Positions 48,775 through 61,427 of a stretch of DNA of 64,000 nt are shown here, in pieces. The stretch is from Cupriavidus lacunae (GTDB lineage: Bacteria; Pseudomonadota; Gammaproteobacteria; Burkholderiales; Burkholderiaceae), in contig NZ_QKWJ01000015.1 in the NCBI RefSeq assembly GCF_003353055.1, positions 1-64,000 on the forward strand, given 5' to 3'. The notes beneath the pieces were generated by a model. That model had not been told where the DNA came from, did no database searches, and worked only from the letters and a program-made list of their open reading frames with translations. Numbering within the stretch: the first letter of the stretch is position 1; each line of letters begins with the position of its first letter. Made by a program: the position numbers and the translations under genes.

Positions 48775-50028
48775 TTAGCGGTCGATCTCGCCGAAGACGA
48801 TGTCTTGCGTGCCGATGATCGTTACCGCGTCAGCAATCATGTGTCCCTTGGCCATTTCATCGAGCGCGGCCAGGTGGGGGAAGCCAGGCGCACGGATCTT
48901 CAGGCGGTACGGCTTGTTCGCGCCGTCCGAGATCGCGTAGATACCGAACTCGCCCTTCGGGTGTTCCACCGCTGCGTACGCTTCGCCTTCGGGCACATGC
49001 ATGCCTTCGGTGAAGAGCTTGAAGTGGTGGATCAGTTCTTCCATGTTGGACTTCATGTCCACGCGCGAGGGCGGTGCCACCTTGTGGTTATCGGTGATCA
49101 CCGGGCCCGGGTTGCGGCGCAGCCATTCCACGCACTGCCTGATGATGCGATTGGACTGGCGCATCTCTTCCACGCGCACCAGGTAGCGCGCATAGCAGTC
49201 GCCGCCCACGCCCACCGGCACGTCGAAGTCCATCTTGTCGTACACCTCGTACGGCTGCTTCTTGCGCAGGTCCCACTCGATGCCCGAACCGCGCAGCATC
49301 GGGCCGGTAAAGCCCATCTGCAGCGCACGTTCCGGGCTGACCACGCCGATGTCCACCAGGCGCTGCTTCCAGATCCGGTTGTCGGTCAGCAGCGTCTCGT
49401 ATTCGTCGACGTACTTCGGGAACCGGTTGGTGAAGTCCTCGATGAAGTCCAGCAGCGAGCCCGAACGCGCCTCGTTCATGGCCTTGATGGCACGCTCGTT
49501 GTGTACCTTGGAGGCACGATATTGCGGCATCGTGTCAGGCAGGTCGCGATACACGCCGCCCGGACGGTAGTAGGCCGCGTGCATGCGCGCACCCGACACC
49601 GCCTCGTACATGTCGAACATGTCCTCGCGCTCGCGGAAGGCGTACAGGAACACTGCCATTGCGCCCACGTCCAGCGCATGCGCGCCGATCCACATCAGGT
49701 GGTTCAGCAGGCGGGTGATCTCGTCGAACATCACGCGGATGTACTGCGCGCGGATCGGCACCTCGAGGCCCAGCAGGCGCTCGATCGCCATCACGTAGGC
49801 GTGCTCGTTGACCATCATCGACACATAGTCGAGGCGGTCCATGTACGGCACGCTCTGGATCCAGGTCTTCTGCTCGGCCAGCTTCTCGGTGGCACGGTGC
49901 AGCAGGCCGATATGCGGGTCGGCGCGCTGGATGACTTCGCCGTCCAGTTCCAGCACCAGGCGCAGCACGCCGTGCGCGGCCGGGTGCTGCGGGCCGAAGT
50001 TCAGGGTGTAATTCTTGATATCTGCCAT
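48775..50028 (-). CDS. nuoD: NADH-quinone oxidoreductase subunit D
   Basis: The 417-residue 49-kDa-type subunit helps build the quinone-binding cavity. [20 protein letters not shown] (the conserved His-bearing loop) and [18 protein letters not shown] are near the N-terminus; the C-terminus ends [11 protein letters not shown] as in most homologues. The gap to nuoC is 6 bases. Confidence 0.97.
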   Translation of the reverse strand: MADIKNYTLNFGPQHPAAHGVLRLVLELDGEVIQRADPHIGLLHRATEKLAEQKTWIQSVPYMDRLDYVSMMVNEHAYVMAIERLLGLEVPIRAQYIRVMFDEITRLLNHLMWIGAHALDVGAMAVFLYAFREREDMFDMYEAVSGARMHAAYYRPGGVYRDLPDTMPQYRASKVHNERAIKAMNEARSGSLLDFIEDFTNRFPKYVDEYETLLTDNRIWKQRLVDIGVVSPERALQMGFTGPMLRGSGIEWDLRKKQPYEVYDKMDFDVPVGVGGDCYARYLVRVEEMRQSNRIIRQCVEWLRRNPGPVITDNHKVAPPSRVDMKSNMEELIHHFKLFTEGMHVPEGEAYAAVEHPKGEFGIYAISDGANKPYRLKIRAPGFPHLAALDEMAKGHMIADAVTIIGTQDIVFGEIDR

Positions 50029-50034
50029 GGCGCG

Positions 50035-50637
50035 TTATCCGTGCTGCAAGCCGCCGTAGTTTTCCTCGCGGATCACGCGGGGCGTGATTTCGCGCGGATC
50101 GATCGTCACCGGCTGGTAGATGACCCGCTTCTGTTCCGGGTCGTAGCGCATCTCGACAAAGCCGGAAACCGGGAAGTCCTTGCGGAACGGATGGCCGACG
50201 AAACCGTAGTCGGTCAGGATGCGGCGCAGGTCCGGATGGCCGTCGAACACGATGCCGTAGAAATCGAAGGCCTCGCGCTCGAACCAGTTGACGCCGTTCC
50301 ACACGTCGATCACCGACGGCAGCACCGGGAAATCATCGTCCGGCGCGAACACGCGCACGCGCAGGCGCCAGTTGTGGGTGATCGAGAGCAGCTGCGAGAC
50401 CGCGGCAAAGCGCAGGCCGTCCCAGGCGCCGTCGCCGTAGTCGGAATAGTCCACGCCGCACAGGTCGATCAGCTGCTCGAAGCGCAGCGACGGATCGTCG
50501 CGCAGGATGCGGGCAGCTTCCAGGTAGTCGTCGGCCTTGACGATCAGCGTCAGTTCGCCGGTCGCCTCGATCAGTTTCTGCACGCGCTTGCCGAGAGCTT
50601 TCTCGAGCGCGGCCTTCAGGATGTCGAGCTTCGCCAT
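50035..50637 (-). CDS. nuoC: NADH-quinone oxidoreductase subunit C
   Basis: This 200-residue 30-kDa-type subunit stands alone, not fused to NuoD as in E. coli. The family signature [22 protein letters not shown] and the end region GHPFRKDFP are clear. It links the hydrogenase-like core of the peripheral arm. The nuoB stop is one base upstream. Confidence 0.96.
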   Translation of the reverse strand: MAKLDILKAALEKALGKRVQKLIEATGELTLIVKADDYLEAARILRDDPSLRFEQLIDLCGVDYSDYGDGAWDGLRFAAVSQLLSITHNWRLRVRVFAPDDDFPVLPSVIDVWNGVNWFEREAFDFYGIVFDGHPDLRRILTDYGFVGHPFRKDFPVSGFVEMRYDPEQKRVIYQPVTIDPREITPRVIREENYGGLQHG

Positions 50638-50638
50638 T

Positions 50639-51121
50639 TCAGCCCTTGCGCGCGATGGTGTTGGTACGCTTGATCTTGTTCTGCAGCTGGATCACGCCGT
50701 AGATCAGCGCCTCGGCCGTCGGCGGGCAGCCCGGCACGTAGATATCCACCGGCACGATACGGTCGCAGCCACGCACCACCGAGTACGAATAGTGGTAGTA
50801 GCCGCCGCCGTTGGCGCACGAGCCCATCGAGATCACCCAGCGCGGTTCCGCCATCTGGTCGTAGACCTTGCGCAGCGCCGGGGCCATCTTGTTGCACAGC
50901 GTGCCGGCCACGATCATCACGTCCGACTGGCGCGGCGACGGGCGAAACACCACGCCGAAGCGGTCCAGGTCATAGCGCGCGGCGCCGGCATGCATCATTT
51001 CCACAGCACAGCAGGCCAGGCCAAAGGTCATCGGCCACAGCGACCCGGTGCGGGTCCAGTTGATCAGCTTGTCAGCGGTAGTCGTGACGAAGCCTTCATT
51101 GAGAACGCCTTCGATTGCCAT
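50639..51121 (-). CDS. nuoB: NADH-quinone oxidoreductase subunit B
   Basis: NuoB (160 residues) binds cluster N2, the last carrier before quinone. Ligands are in [14 protein letters not shown] (adjacent Cys pair), [11 protein letters not shown] and [14 protein letters not shown]. Length is typical for the family. It is six bases downstream of nuoA. Confidence 0.97.
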   Translation of the reverse strand: MAIEGVLNEGFVTTTADKLINWTRTGSLWPMTFGLACCAVEMMHAGAARYDLDRFGVVFRPSPRQSDVMIVAGTLCNKMAPALRKVYDQMAEPRWVISMGSCANGGGYYHYSYSVVRGCDRIVPVDIYVPGCPPTAEALIYGVIQLQNKIKRTNTIARKG

Positions 51122-51127
51122 TTCACA

Positions 51128-51487
51128 TCACTCCCAATCGAGCGCGCCCTTTTTCCAGATGTAGACGAAGCCCACGATGAATTCCAGCAGAAACACGCCC
51201 ATGGCGATGAAACCCGGCCAGCCGATTTCCCTCAGGGCAACACCCCAGGGAAACAGGAAGGCGGTTTCGAGATCGAACAGGATAAACAGGATGGCGATGA
51301 GGTAGTAGCGCACATCGAACTTCATGCGCGCGTCCTCGAACGCTTCGAAGCCGCACTCGTACGGCGACAGCTTCGCGGGATCGGGCTTGTTCGGACCGAG
51401 GATCCGACCGATCGACATCAGTGCCACGCCAAGCACGACACCGAAGATGATGAAGATGAGAACGGGGAAGTAGGCTTCGAGATTCAA
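51128..51487 (-). CDS. nuoA: NADH-quinone oxidoreductase subunit A
   Basis: A 119-residue membrane subunit with three helices and the conserved loop [20 protein letters not shown] before [14 protein letters not shown]. It is the first gene of the 14-gene nuo operon. Upstream, TTGACA occurs on the minus strand at 51519-51514 but no matching -10 is evident; the operon may also be read from the tRNA-Leu side. Confidence 0.97.
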   Translation of the reverse strand: MNLEAYFPVLIFIIFGVVLGVALMSIGRILGPNKPDPAKLSPYECGFEAFEDARMKFDVRYYLIAILFILFDLETAFLFPWGVALREIGWPGFIAMGVFLLEFIVGFVYIWKKGALDWE

Positions 51488-51653
51488 GGTACGGCCAGCC
51501 TTATCTGGAATGTTGTCAACAGCACCAGCTGAAGCGGCGTCCTGTTGCCCACCCCAGGCGCTAAGCCATAAGCCTCATGGCGCGCCGCCTTGCGGACTGC
51601 CGGAGCCCACGCCCGGGTGCATTGCCCGAGCCAGGGACTCCGATCAAGTTGTT

Positions 51654-51738
51654 TGGTGCCGACGGCGAGACTCGAACTCGCACAGCTTTCGCCACTACCC
51701 CCTCAAGATAGCGTGTCTACCAATTTCACCACGTCGGC
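51654..51738 (-). tRNA. tRNA-Leu, anticodon GAG
   Basis: The reverse complement folds as an 85-base class II tRNA with an encoded CCA (51656-51654). The acceptor stem GCCGACG/CGTCGGC is perfect, the D loop contains AAATTGGTAGAC, and the anticodon stem CTATC/GGTAG encloses TTGAGGG with anticodon GAG. A variable arm TGGCGAAAGCTG and the T arm GCGAG-TTCGAGT-CTCGC complete it. It reads CUC/CUU codons. It lies between secG and nuoA. Confidence 0.97.
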
Positions 51739-51924
51739 TGGGGGAGAAACATATTGCCTGGCGCCGGGTTTTCAGGCCCTTCAGGTCCTTTGCAGAGGCT
51801 TTCGTCTTTGCTCGGAACCCATCGCTGGGGAATCGTTTCAAGCCTTGCATTCTAACCCAAATTTCTTGCTTTGTTCAACGCACAACTGCAAAAAAACTTA
51901 GGAATCCGCCGCAAGGCAATCGGA

Positions 51925-52299
51925 TTATTTCGGTACAGCGGGGGCTGCGGGTGCCGAAGCGCCAGCAGCGGCAGCCGGAGCTGCGGCGGGAGCCGATGCG
52001 CCGGCCACGGCGGGCGCGGACGCCGGCGCCGCGCCCATCACGCCCAGTGACGCAGCGGGCTTGTAATTGCCCAGCAGCGTCAGCGCCAGCGTGCAGACGA
52101 AGAACAGCGTGGCCAGCACGGCAGTGGTGCGCGACAGGAAGTTTGCCGAGCCGGTGGCACCGAACAGGCTGCCCGAGGCGCCCGAACCGAATGCCGCGCC
52201 TACATCGGCGCCCTTGCCATGCTGGATCAGCACCAGGCCAATCACGCCCAGCGCCGACAACACCTGCAGCACCACCAACAATGTCTTGAAGATTGCCAT
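51925..52299 (-). CDS. secG: Preprotein translocase subunit SecG
   Basis: The 124-residue small membrane subunit of SecYEG has two transmembrane helices around residues 3-25 and 52-75. Between them is the conserved VLIQHGKGADVGAAFGSGAS. The C-terminal 45 residues are almost pure Ala/Pro/Gly, as in many betaproteobacterial SecG proteins. It follows tpiA by 63 bases, and the pair is probably co-transcribed ahead of tRNA-Leu and nuo. Confidence 0.95.
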   Translation of the reverse strand: MAIFKTLLVVLQVLSALGVIGLVLIQHGKGADVGAAFGSGASGSLFGATGSANFLSRTTAVLATLFFVCTLALTLLGNYKPAASLGVMGAAPASAPAVAGASAPAAAPAAAAGASAPAAPAVPK

Positions 52300-52362
52300 T
52301 TGATTTAAATAAGCCTTACTGGCTGGTTACTTGCTTGATCGGTCGATCGGAACGGCCGGCAT

Positions 52363-53100
52363 TCAGGCGTTGCCGATCGCGAGAAAATCTTCCGACTTCA
52401 GCGAGGCGCCGCCAATCAGGCCCCCGTCGATATCGGTCATGGAAAACAGTTCGGCCGCATTGTCCGGCTTGACGCTGCCGCCGTACAGGATGGCCATGCG
52501 CTCGGCCACGCCCGCGTCGCGCGCGGCAACCTGGACGCGCAGGAAGGCGTGCACCGCCTGCGCCTGCTCGCTGGTGGCAGTCTTGCCGGTGCCGATCGCC
52601 CAGACCGGCTCATAGGCCAGCACCACGCGGCTCAGCTGCTCCACCGTCAGCGCCTCCAGCACGGCCTGCAGCTGCCTGCCGACCACGGCCTCGGTCTCGC
52701 CCGCCTCGCGCTGGGCCAGCGTCTCACCCACGCAGACCACCGGAACGATGCCGAATTCCAGCGCGCGCAGCGCCTTGGCCGCGACGGTCTGGTCGGTTTC
52801 GCCATGATAGGTGCGGCGCTCCGAGTGACCAACCAGCACATACGTGCAGCCAAACTCACCCAGCATCGACGCGGCCACTTCGCCGGTAAAGGCGCCGCGC
52901 GCCTCGGCCGACACATCCTGTGCACCCCAGGCCACTTGCGAGCCATTCAGCAACGCCTGGCATTGTGCAAGATAGGGGAACGGCGCGCAGACCGCCAGCA
53001 TCGCCTTGGCCGCGCCAGCCTTGATTCCCTCCAGCAGCGCTGCGTTTGCAGCCAGGCTGCCATGCATCTTCCAATTGCCGATGACGAGCTTTTGTCTCAC
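52363..53100 (-). CDS. tpiA: Triosephosphate isomerase
   Basis: A 245-residue glycolytic TIM barrel interconverting glyceraldehyde-3-phosphate and dihydroxyacetone phosphate. The catalytic residues are visible: Asn/Lys in VIGNWKMHG, His in VLVGHSERR and Glu in [14 protein letters not shown]. The GTG at 53100 is chosen as start because GGGAGGGG lies six bases upstream and the protein then begins like its family; an ATG 51 bases upstream is in frame. Confidence 0.97.
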   Translation of the reverse strand: MRQKLVIGNWKMHGSLAANAALLEGIKAGAAKAMLAVCAPFPYLAQCQALLNGSQVAWGAQDVSAEARGAFTGEVAASMLGEFGCTYVLVGHSERRTYHGETDQTVAAKALRALEFGIVPVVCVGETLAQREAGETEAVVGRQLQAVLEALTVEQLSRVVLAYEPVWAIGTGKTATSEQAQAVHAFLRVQVAARDAGVAERMAILYGGSVKPDNAAELFSMTDIDGGLIGGASLKSEDFLAIGNA

Positions 53101-53214
53101 GAAGTGCCCCTCCCAAATCAAACCCGCTATTGTAGCGTGTGGCAGGGGCACGGCGCTACCGCCGCCCGATGGCGGCGGGCGGCAGCATTGGCCACACGCA
53201 ACGGGCGCTGCGCT

Positions 53215-54219
53215 TTACCAGGTCAGCACGATCTTGCCGATATGCTCGCTCGACTCCATCAGGCGATGCGCGTCGGCTGCCTGCGCAGCCGGGAACACCT
53301 GGTGGATCACCGGCTTGATCTTGCCCGCGGCCAGCAGCGGCCACACCTGCTCATGCAGCGCCGCGGCAATCTTGCCCTTGAACGATGCCGGGCGCGGACG
53401 CAGCGTAGAGCCGGTCACGGTGATGCGCCGGCGCAGGATATCGCCCAGCGGGATCTCGGCCTTGGCACCGCCCAGCAGCGCGATGATGACGATACGGCCA
53501 TCGTCGGCGATGCACTTCAGCTCGCGTGCCAGGTACGGGCCGGCAACCATGTCGAGAATCACGTCGACGCCATTGCCGCCGGTCAGCGCGGCCACCTCGG
53601 CAACGAAGTCCTGGGTCTTGTAGTTGATCGCACGATCGGCACCCAGGTCTTCGCAGGCCTTGCACTTCTCGTCGGTGCCGGCGGTGACGAACACCTTGTA
53701 GCCCAGCGCCTTGGCGATCTGGATCGCGGTCGTGCCGATGCCGCTGGAGCCGCCCTGGATCAGCAGGGTTTCATCCTTGCCGCGCGGGCCCTGGCCCAGG
53801 TAGCCGCGGTCGAACACATTGCTCCAGACCGTGAAGAAGGTCTCCGGCAGCGCCGCGGCCTCGATATCGCTCAGGCCTTGCGGCGCGGGCAGGACCTGCG
53901 CCAGCGGCGCCGTGCACAGCTGCGCGTAGCCACCGCCCTGCACCAGCGCGCAGACGCGGTCGCCCACATTCAGGCCGAAGCGGTTGTCGGCATGCGACAG
54001 GTCGCCGCCCACCACCACGCCCGCCACTTCCAGGCCGGGCAGGTCCGACGCGCCCGGCGGCACCGGGTAGTTGCCAGTGCGCTGGAACACGTCCGGACGA
54101 TTGACGCCGGCGGCCGCCACGCGGATCAGGACCTCGCCCGCGCCCGGCACCGGGTCGGGCCGCTCGGCCAGCTGGAGGACTTCGGGGGCACCGTATTCGC
54201 GGATCTCGATGGCTTGCAT
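53215..54219 (-). CDS. NAD(P)H-quinone oxidoreductase, zinc-independent MDR family
   Basis: The 334-residue medium-chain reductase resembles PIG3/QOR enzymes. It has a GroES-like N-terminal domain (GVNRPDVFQRTGNYP, GLEVAGVVVGGD) and a Rossmann fold with LLIQGGSSGIGTTAIQIAKALG. No zinc-binding cysteines are seen. Such enzymes reduce quinones using NADPH. AAGGAG precedes the ATG at 54219. It is a single gene between tpiA and pnp. Confidence 0.92.
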   Translation of the reverse strand: MQAIEIREYGAPEVLQLAERPDPVPGAGEVLIRVAAAGVNRPDVFQRTGNYPVPPGASDLPGLEVAGVVVGGDLSHADNRFGLNVGDRVCALVQGGGYAQLCTAPLAQVLPAPQGLSDIEAAALPETFFTVWSNVFDRGYLGQGPRGKDETLLIQGGSSGIGTTAIQIAKALGYKVFVTAGTDEKCKACEDLGADRAINYKTQDFVAEVAALTGGNGVDVILDMVAGPYLARELKCIADDGRIVIIALLGGAKAEIPLGDILRRRITVTGSTLRPRPASFKGKIAAALHEQVWPLLAAGKIKPVIHQVFPAAQAADAHRLMESSEHIGKIVLTW

Positions 54220-54321
54220 GCTGCTCTGCTCCTTGTACTTGTCTTGGCGCGGTTCGACGATGCGTCGCGCCAGGGTCGGTGTGAGCCTTGGCTCGATAGG
54301 GTTGCCGGCAGTGTAAACAAA

Positions 54322-54352
54322 AAAACGGCTGGACATCGTCCAGCCGTTTTTC
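54322..54352 (-). terminator. Rho-independent terminator of pnp
   Basis: On the minus strand the stem AACGGCTGGAC/GTCCAGCCGTT is followed by a run of seven T, about 55 bases beyond the pnp stop. A-runs on the other side suggest it might work in both directions, but no plus-strand gene precedes it. Confidence 0.92.
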
Positions 54353-54403
54353 CGGCGGCGCCACCTTGCGGCAGCGCCTGCGGGCAGTCCTGCCCCGCTG
54401 ACT

Positions 54404-56575
<2,172 letters not shown>

Positions 56576-56702
56576 TTGCATTCCTTGACTTGCGTGCAGG
56601 CCGCGCAATTACGCAATCACTCGCGCGCGGCCTGCGACGCCTGCGTTCTCAGCCGCAGGCAAACTGCCGGGTTGACGGTCGCGGTCGCAGGGAAGTGCTA
56701 TG

Positions 56703-56746
56703 CCATTCCAGCGCGGCACCGGCATGCCGATGCCGCGCTGGAATGA
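56703..56746 (-). promoter_or_regulatory. Long hairpin in the rpsO-pnp spacer
   Basis: CATTCCAGCGCGGCA (56704-56718) pairs perfectly with TGCCGCGCTGGAATG (56731-56745), 15 base pairs, with a further short inner stem. It stands about 130-170 bases before the pnp start. A smaller hairpin CCGTTGC/GCAACGG is at 56806-56829. The position recalls the RNase III-cut leader through which E. coli PNPase represses its own synthesis. Confidence 0.6.
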
Positions 56747-56933
56747 CACAAAGCCCTGGTTCCTTGCCCGATCCGGGTATTCAAAACAAAAAGAACAACT
56801 TACTCCGTTGCGCAGCTTGCTGCAACGGGCGCCCGGGGAATCAGAATGCTCGCCGGGCGGCGTGAAGCGAAAATCACTTCATCAACTGCCTGCATCCCTG
56901 GGCAAGGCGGATTCACCCCGCCAGAAATGCAAA

Positions 56934-56964
56934 ATGCCTGCCCCAGCAATGCTGAAGCAGGCAT
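56934..56964 (-). terminator. Probable terminator of rpsO
   Basis: On the minus strand ATGCCTGC/GCAGGCAT with a 15-base loop is followed by TTTGCATTTC, about 58 bases beyond the rpsO stop. Read-through into pnp is expected in this gene pair. The remainder of 56576-57021 shows only the hairpins listed separately. Confidence 0.5.
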
Positions 56965-57021
56965 CGAGGCCTCACGCGAAACCGTGCAAACCCTGGAATC
57001 GCGCTGCCATCGGACGCAACC

Positions 57022-57291
57022 TTACTTGCGCAGACCCAGCTTTTCGATCAGGGCGCGGTAACGGTCGGCATCGTTGGACTTGAGGTAGTCCAGCAGACGG
57101 CGACGGCGGCTCACCATGCGCAGCAGACCGCGGCGGCTGTGGTGATCCTTCATGTTGGCCTTGAAATGCGGGGTCAGTTCGTTGATGCGGGTGGTCAGCA
57201 GGGCCACTTGCACTTCGGGGCTGCCAGTGTCGTTGGCGCCACGTGCGAACTGCTTGATGACTTCGGACTTGTTGATATCGGCAACTGCCAT
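57022..57291 (-). CDS. rpsO: 30S ribosomal protein S15
   Basis: S15 has the usual 89 residues. It binds the central domain of 16S rRNA early in 30S assembly and, in E. coli, represses its own mRNA. Motifs [19 protein letters not shown] and [28 protein letters not shown] are diagnostic. The next gene downstream is pnp, the classic rpsO-pnp order. Confidence 0.98.
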   Translation of the reverse strand: MAVADINKSEVIKQFARGANDTGSPEVQVALLTTRINELTPHFKANMKDHHSRRGLLRMVSRRRRLLDYLKSNDADRYRALIEKLGLRK

Positions 57292-57406
57292 GATGATTTC
57301 CTTTCACTTGCGAACGCTACAGCGCGGGATGCGCCGCATGCGTCGTGCCATGTATTGACTGGCTACTGCCGCCACCAGGCCGATGGCCCGATCACGACAG
57401 CCGCGG

Positions 57407-57412
57407 ATTATA
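57407..57412 (-). promoter_or_regulatory. Probable -10 element of rpsO
   Basis: A perfect TATAAT on the minus strand gives a start point near 57400 and a leader of about 110 bases before rpsO. The -35 region is poor, so this is offered with caution. Confidence 0.45.
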
Positions 57413-57464
57413 GCCGAAAAGCCCCGGCAGGAGTACCCGGCAGCCCGGCCGGACGTTCCGAGGC

Positions 57465-58721
57465 TCAGGGGCGCTCCATCCGGCACGTGGTCGGCAGCGT
57501 GGTCTGCGCGGCCTTGAGCTTGCGCACGGTACGGAAGCCATAGCCCGAGCCTTCGTTGTCGAATCGCACCGCCCCGCCCTGCCGCTCCATCACCGACACG
57601 TACAGCGGCTGCAGCACCTGGTGGTCGTCGGCGCGCACGGTGGCCTCGTGGAAGTCATTGACGTAGCGCATGTTCTCCAGCGCACGCGCCACCTTGACCG
57701 CATCGGTGGAGCCGGCCTGCTCGATCGCGCGCGCCAGCATCTCCACCATCATCTGCATGCGCAGGTGGACGTAGTCGTCCCTGGGGTCCGGATAGCGCGC
57801 GCGGAACTGCCGATAGAAGGCGTCGGATGCCGCGCCGCCCACGTTGGGGTGCCATTCCGCCACCGCCAGCACGCGGCCCACGCCGGCATCGCCCATCGCC
57901 GCCGGCGCGCCCAGGCCATTGCCGTAGAAGGTATAGAACCTGGCCTGCAGGCCGCCTTCGCGCGCGGCCTTGACCATCAGCGTCAGGTCGTTGCCCCAGT
58001 TGCCGGTGATGACCGCATCCGCCCCGCTCGCCTTGATCTTGGCGATATAGGGCGCGAAGTCCTTGATCTTGCCGATCGGGTGGAACTCGTCGCCCACGAT
58101 CTGGATATCCGGGCGGCGCGCCGCCAGCATCTCGCGCGCCGAACGCGACACCTGGTGGCCAAAGCTGTAGTCCTGGTCGATCAGGTAGACCCGGCGCACG
58201 GTCTGGTCCTGGCGGATCACCTCGGTCAGCGCCTGCATGCGCATGTCGGCGCTGGCGTCGAAACGGAAGTGCCAGAAGCTGCAGTTCTCATTGGTCAGGC
58301 TGGGATCGACCGCCGAGTAGTTCAGGAACAGCACGCGCGCGTCGGGCTGGCGCGCATTGTGGCGGTTGATGGCCGACACCAGCGCGCCGGCCACGGCCGA
58401 GCTATTGCCCTGCAGGACGAAGGGAATGCGCTTGTCGGTCAGCGCGCGCAGCTGGATCAGGCTTTCATCGACATTGCCCTTGCTGTCGAAGGTGACCAGC
58501 TCCAGCGGCCGCGTGCCCTCGGCGGTCTTCACGCCGCCGCGCGCATTGATGCGGTCGATCGCCAGGCGCAGGTTGCGCACCACCGCCTCGCCGGCGTTGG
58601 CGAACGGGCCGGACAAGCCGTCGATCATGCCCAGCCGGATCGGCTCCTGGGCCGACGCGCCCGCCGCTGCCACCAGCAACAACCCGCCCAGCCATCCACG
58701 CCACCGTGCCGCAACCTTCAT
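57465..58721 (-). CDS. ABC transporter substrate-binding protein, branched-chain amino acid type
   Basis: This 418-residue periplasmic binding protein (type I fold) has a signal peptide ending near AGASAQ and a mature start EPIRLGMIDGLSGPFANAGE. Family stretches include RVYLIDQDYSFGHQVSRSAREM and DAVITGNWGNDLTLMVKAA. No permease or ATPase gene is adjacent, so it is an orphan or works with a transporter encoded elsewhere. Its ligand, perhaps an amino acid or aromatic acid, is not evident. Confidence 0.88.
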   Translation of the reverse strand: MKVAARWRGWLGGLLLVAAAGASAQEPIRLGMIDGLSGPFANAGEAVVRNLRLAIDRINARGGVKTAEGTRPLELVTFDSKGNVDESLIQLRALTDKRIPFVLQGNSSAVAGALVSAINRHNARQPDARVLFLNYSAVDPSLTNENCSFWHFRFDASADMRMQALTEVIRQDQTVRRVYLIDQDYSFGHQVSRSAREMLAARRPDIQIVGDEFHPIGKIKDFAPYIAKIKASGADAVITGNWGNDLTLMVKAAREGGLQARFYTFYGNGLGAPAAMGDAGVGRVLAVAEWHPNVGGAASDAFYRQFRARYPDPRDDYVHLRMQMMVEMLARAIEQAGSTDAVKVARALENMRYVNDFHEATVRADDHQVLQPLYVSVMERQGGAVRFDNEGSGYGFRTVRKLKAAQTTLPTTCRMERP

Positions 58722-58924
58722 TCATCTCTCCCGGAAAGCGCTGGATGGTACGGCAGCCCCCGCCTGGCGGCAAATGCGATGGCGCCCGGCCAGTGGCACG
58801 CGGTTCCCCGGGGAAACAGGCAAGTTGCAGGAATATCTCCCAAAAAGCAGCGCCCGGCGCACAAACGGCGGGGACCGCACTACACTTGCGGCATTCCCAT
58901 CCACGCATCGGCCGAGGTCCTGCC

Positions 58925-59452
58925 ATGATTCCTGTCATCGCCAACGGCGCTCGCCGGCTCACGCTGGCGCTGGGGGTCGCCATGCTGTCCGCCTGCACCA
59001 CGCTGATGCCGGCACAGGAAGGCACCAGGCTGGTGGGCCAGCCGCAAGCCGCGGTACAGGCCGCCTTCGGCCCGCCCACCGATGTGTTCCCGCTGCGCGA
59101 CGGGACCTCGCGCTGGATCTACTCCAAGCAGCCGCTGGGCCAGTATGCCTATGGCGCCGACTTCGACCCCAGCGGCAACCTGACCGCCTTCCGCAACATG
59201 CTGTCGACGCCCGAACTCTACAAGGCGCAGGTCAACACCTGGACCAAGCGGGACGTGGCCGAGCATTTCGGCATGACGCGCCTGCCGGTCGACTACTACC
59301 CCCTGATGCGGCGCGAGGTCTGGTCCTACCGCTTCCGCCACGAAGACATGTGGCCGTCGCTGTTCAACTTCTATTTCGACGACGCCGGCATCCTGCGCCA
59401 GACCCAGATCACGCCCGACCCGCTCTACGATCCCGCCGAGCGCCGTCGCTGA
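58925..59452 (+). CDS. Small putative lipoprotein
   Basis: A 175-residue exported protein with lipobox LSAC and Cys24. After the lipid anchor, GTRLVGQPQAAVQAAFGPPTDV is reminiscent of the SmpA/OmlA (BamE-like) repeat, in which a short helix precedes GxPT. Two consecutive units of this type may be present (second near KRDVAEHFGMTRLP). The function is unknown; an envelope role is likely. It is the only plus-strand gene in this part of the window. Confidence 0.75.
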   Translation: MIPVIANGARRLTLALGVAMLSACTTLMPAQEGTRLVGQPQAAVQAAFGPPTDVFPLRDGTSRWIYSKQPLGQYAYGADFDPSGNLTAFRNMLSTPELYKAQVNTWTKRDVAEHFGMTRLPVDYYPLMRREVWSYRFRHEDMWPSLFNFYFDDAGILRQTQITPDPLYDPAERRR

Positions 59453-59458
59453 GCACAT

Positions 59459-59497
59459 GAAAAAGCCCGCCATCCCCGGGTCGGGGATGGCGGGCTT
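59459..59497 (-). terminator. Rho-independent terminator of leuA
   Basis: A perfect stem AAGCCCGCCATCCCC/GGGGATGGCGGGCTT is followed on the minus strand by a T-run ending near 59459. It sits between the convergent leuA and lipoprotein genes and may serve both. Confidence 0.92.
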
Positions 59498-59551
59498 GGT
59501 CCGTACGCTCAGGCCGGGTAGGCCTTCCGCCGTCTGACGCAGAGGCCTTGG

Positions 59552-61093
<1,542 letters not shown>

Positions 61094-61188
61094 TTGTGGA
61101 GCTCCTGATTGCTTATCGTGTGCTGTCCCCGGCATGCTGCGTCCGGGGCTTTACCGCCTGTTCCGCGCTCCACGGCTGTGGAATGCAA

Positions 61189-61223
61189 AACGCCCCGGCG
61201 TGCGTGCAGCAGGCCGGGGCGTT
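61189..61223 (-). terminator. leuA transcription attenuator
   Basis: A 10-base stem AACGCCCCGG/CCGGGGCGTT with a 15-base loop, followed on the minus strand by TTTTGC, lies between the leucine leader peptide and leuA. The sequence GGTCGGGACG inside the leader (61279-61288) can pair with its 5' arm with one mismatch and one G-U pair, a candidate antiterminator. Confidence 0.75.
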
Positions 61224-61237
61224 GGAAATTCCTTGCG

Positions 61238-61345
61238 GATTTCGCGCTAAGGGAGTGAGTCCGTCCTTAGCGTGCGCGCGTCCCGACCTGATGGCCTAGT
61301 AGGCCACCTAGGGTGGTGCGGGCGATTAGGACTTGGCGCGAAATC
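61238..61345 (-). promoter_or_regulatory. Competing RNA pairings in the leuA leader
   Basis: Two exclusive pairings are visible. The leader start (61336-61345) is perfectly complementary over 10 bases to 61238-61247. CGCTAAGG at 61265-61272 pairs with CCTTAGCG at 61245-61252. They share 61245-61247. The CTA codons also lie in small hairpins such as CCACC-CTA-GGTGG. This is the expected layout of a translation-controlled attenuator. Confidence 0.6.
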
Positions 61346-61347
61346 AT
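61267..61347 (-). CDS. leuL: leu operon leader peptide
   Basis: A 26-codon frame reads ATG ... TAA with four leucines at codons 7, 13, 16 and 17, every one CTA, a codon that should be rare at this GC content. A ribosome short of charged leucyl-tRNA would stall there and allow antitermination of the stem at 61189-61223. No ribosome binding site is needed if the mRNA starts at or next to the ATG, as the promoter position suggests. Homologues elsewhere were not checked. Confidence 0.75.
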   Translation of the reverse strand: MISRQVLIARTTLGGLLGHQVGTRAR

Positions 61348-61354
61348 GTCAGCG

Positions 61355-61383
61355 ACTATAGCCGAGTTGGCACGCCCGTGCAA
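61355..61383 (-). promoter_or_regulatory. Sigma-70 promoter of the leuL-leuA transcript
   Basis: On the minus strand TTGCAC (61383-61378) and TATAGT (61360-61355) are spaced by exactly 17 bases. The start point falls at 61349 or 61347, that is, zero to two bases before the leader ATG. Confidence 0.75.
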
Positions 61384-61427
61384 TACAGGGTTTAGCCCAT
61401 TTTGCCCGGGAGTGCCATCGGCGCGGA

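Noticed and set aside
51514..51519. TTGACA upstream of nuoA as a -35 box
   Set aside because: No acceptable -10 lies 15-19 bases downstream (the place reads GGCCGT), so it is not listed as a promoter.
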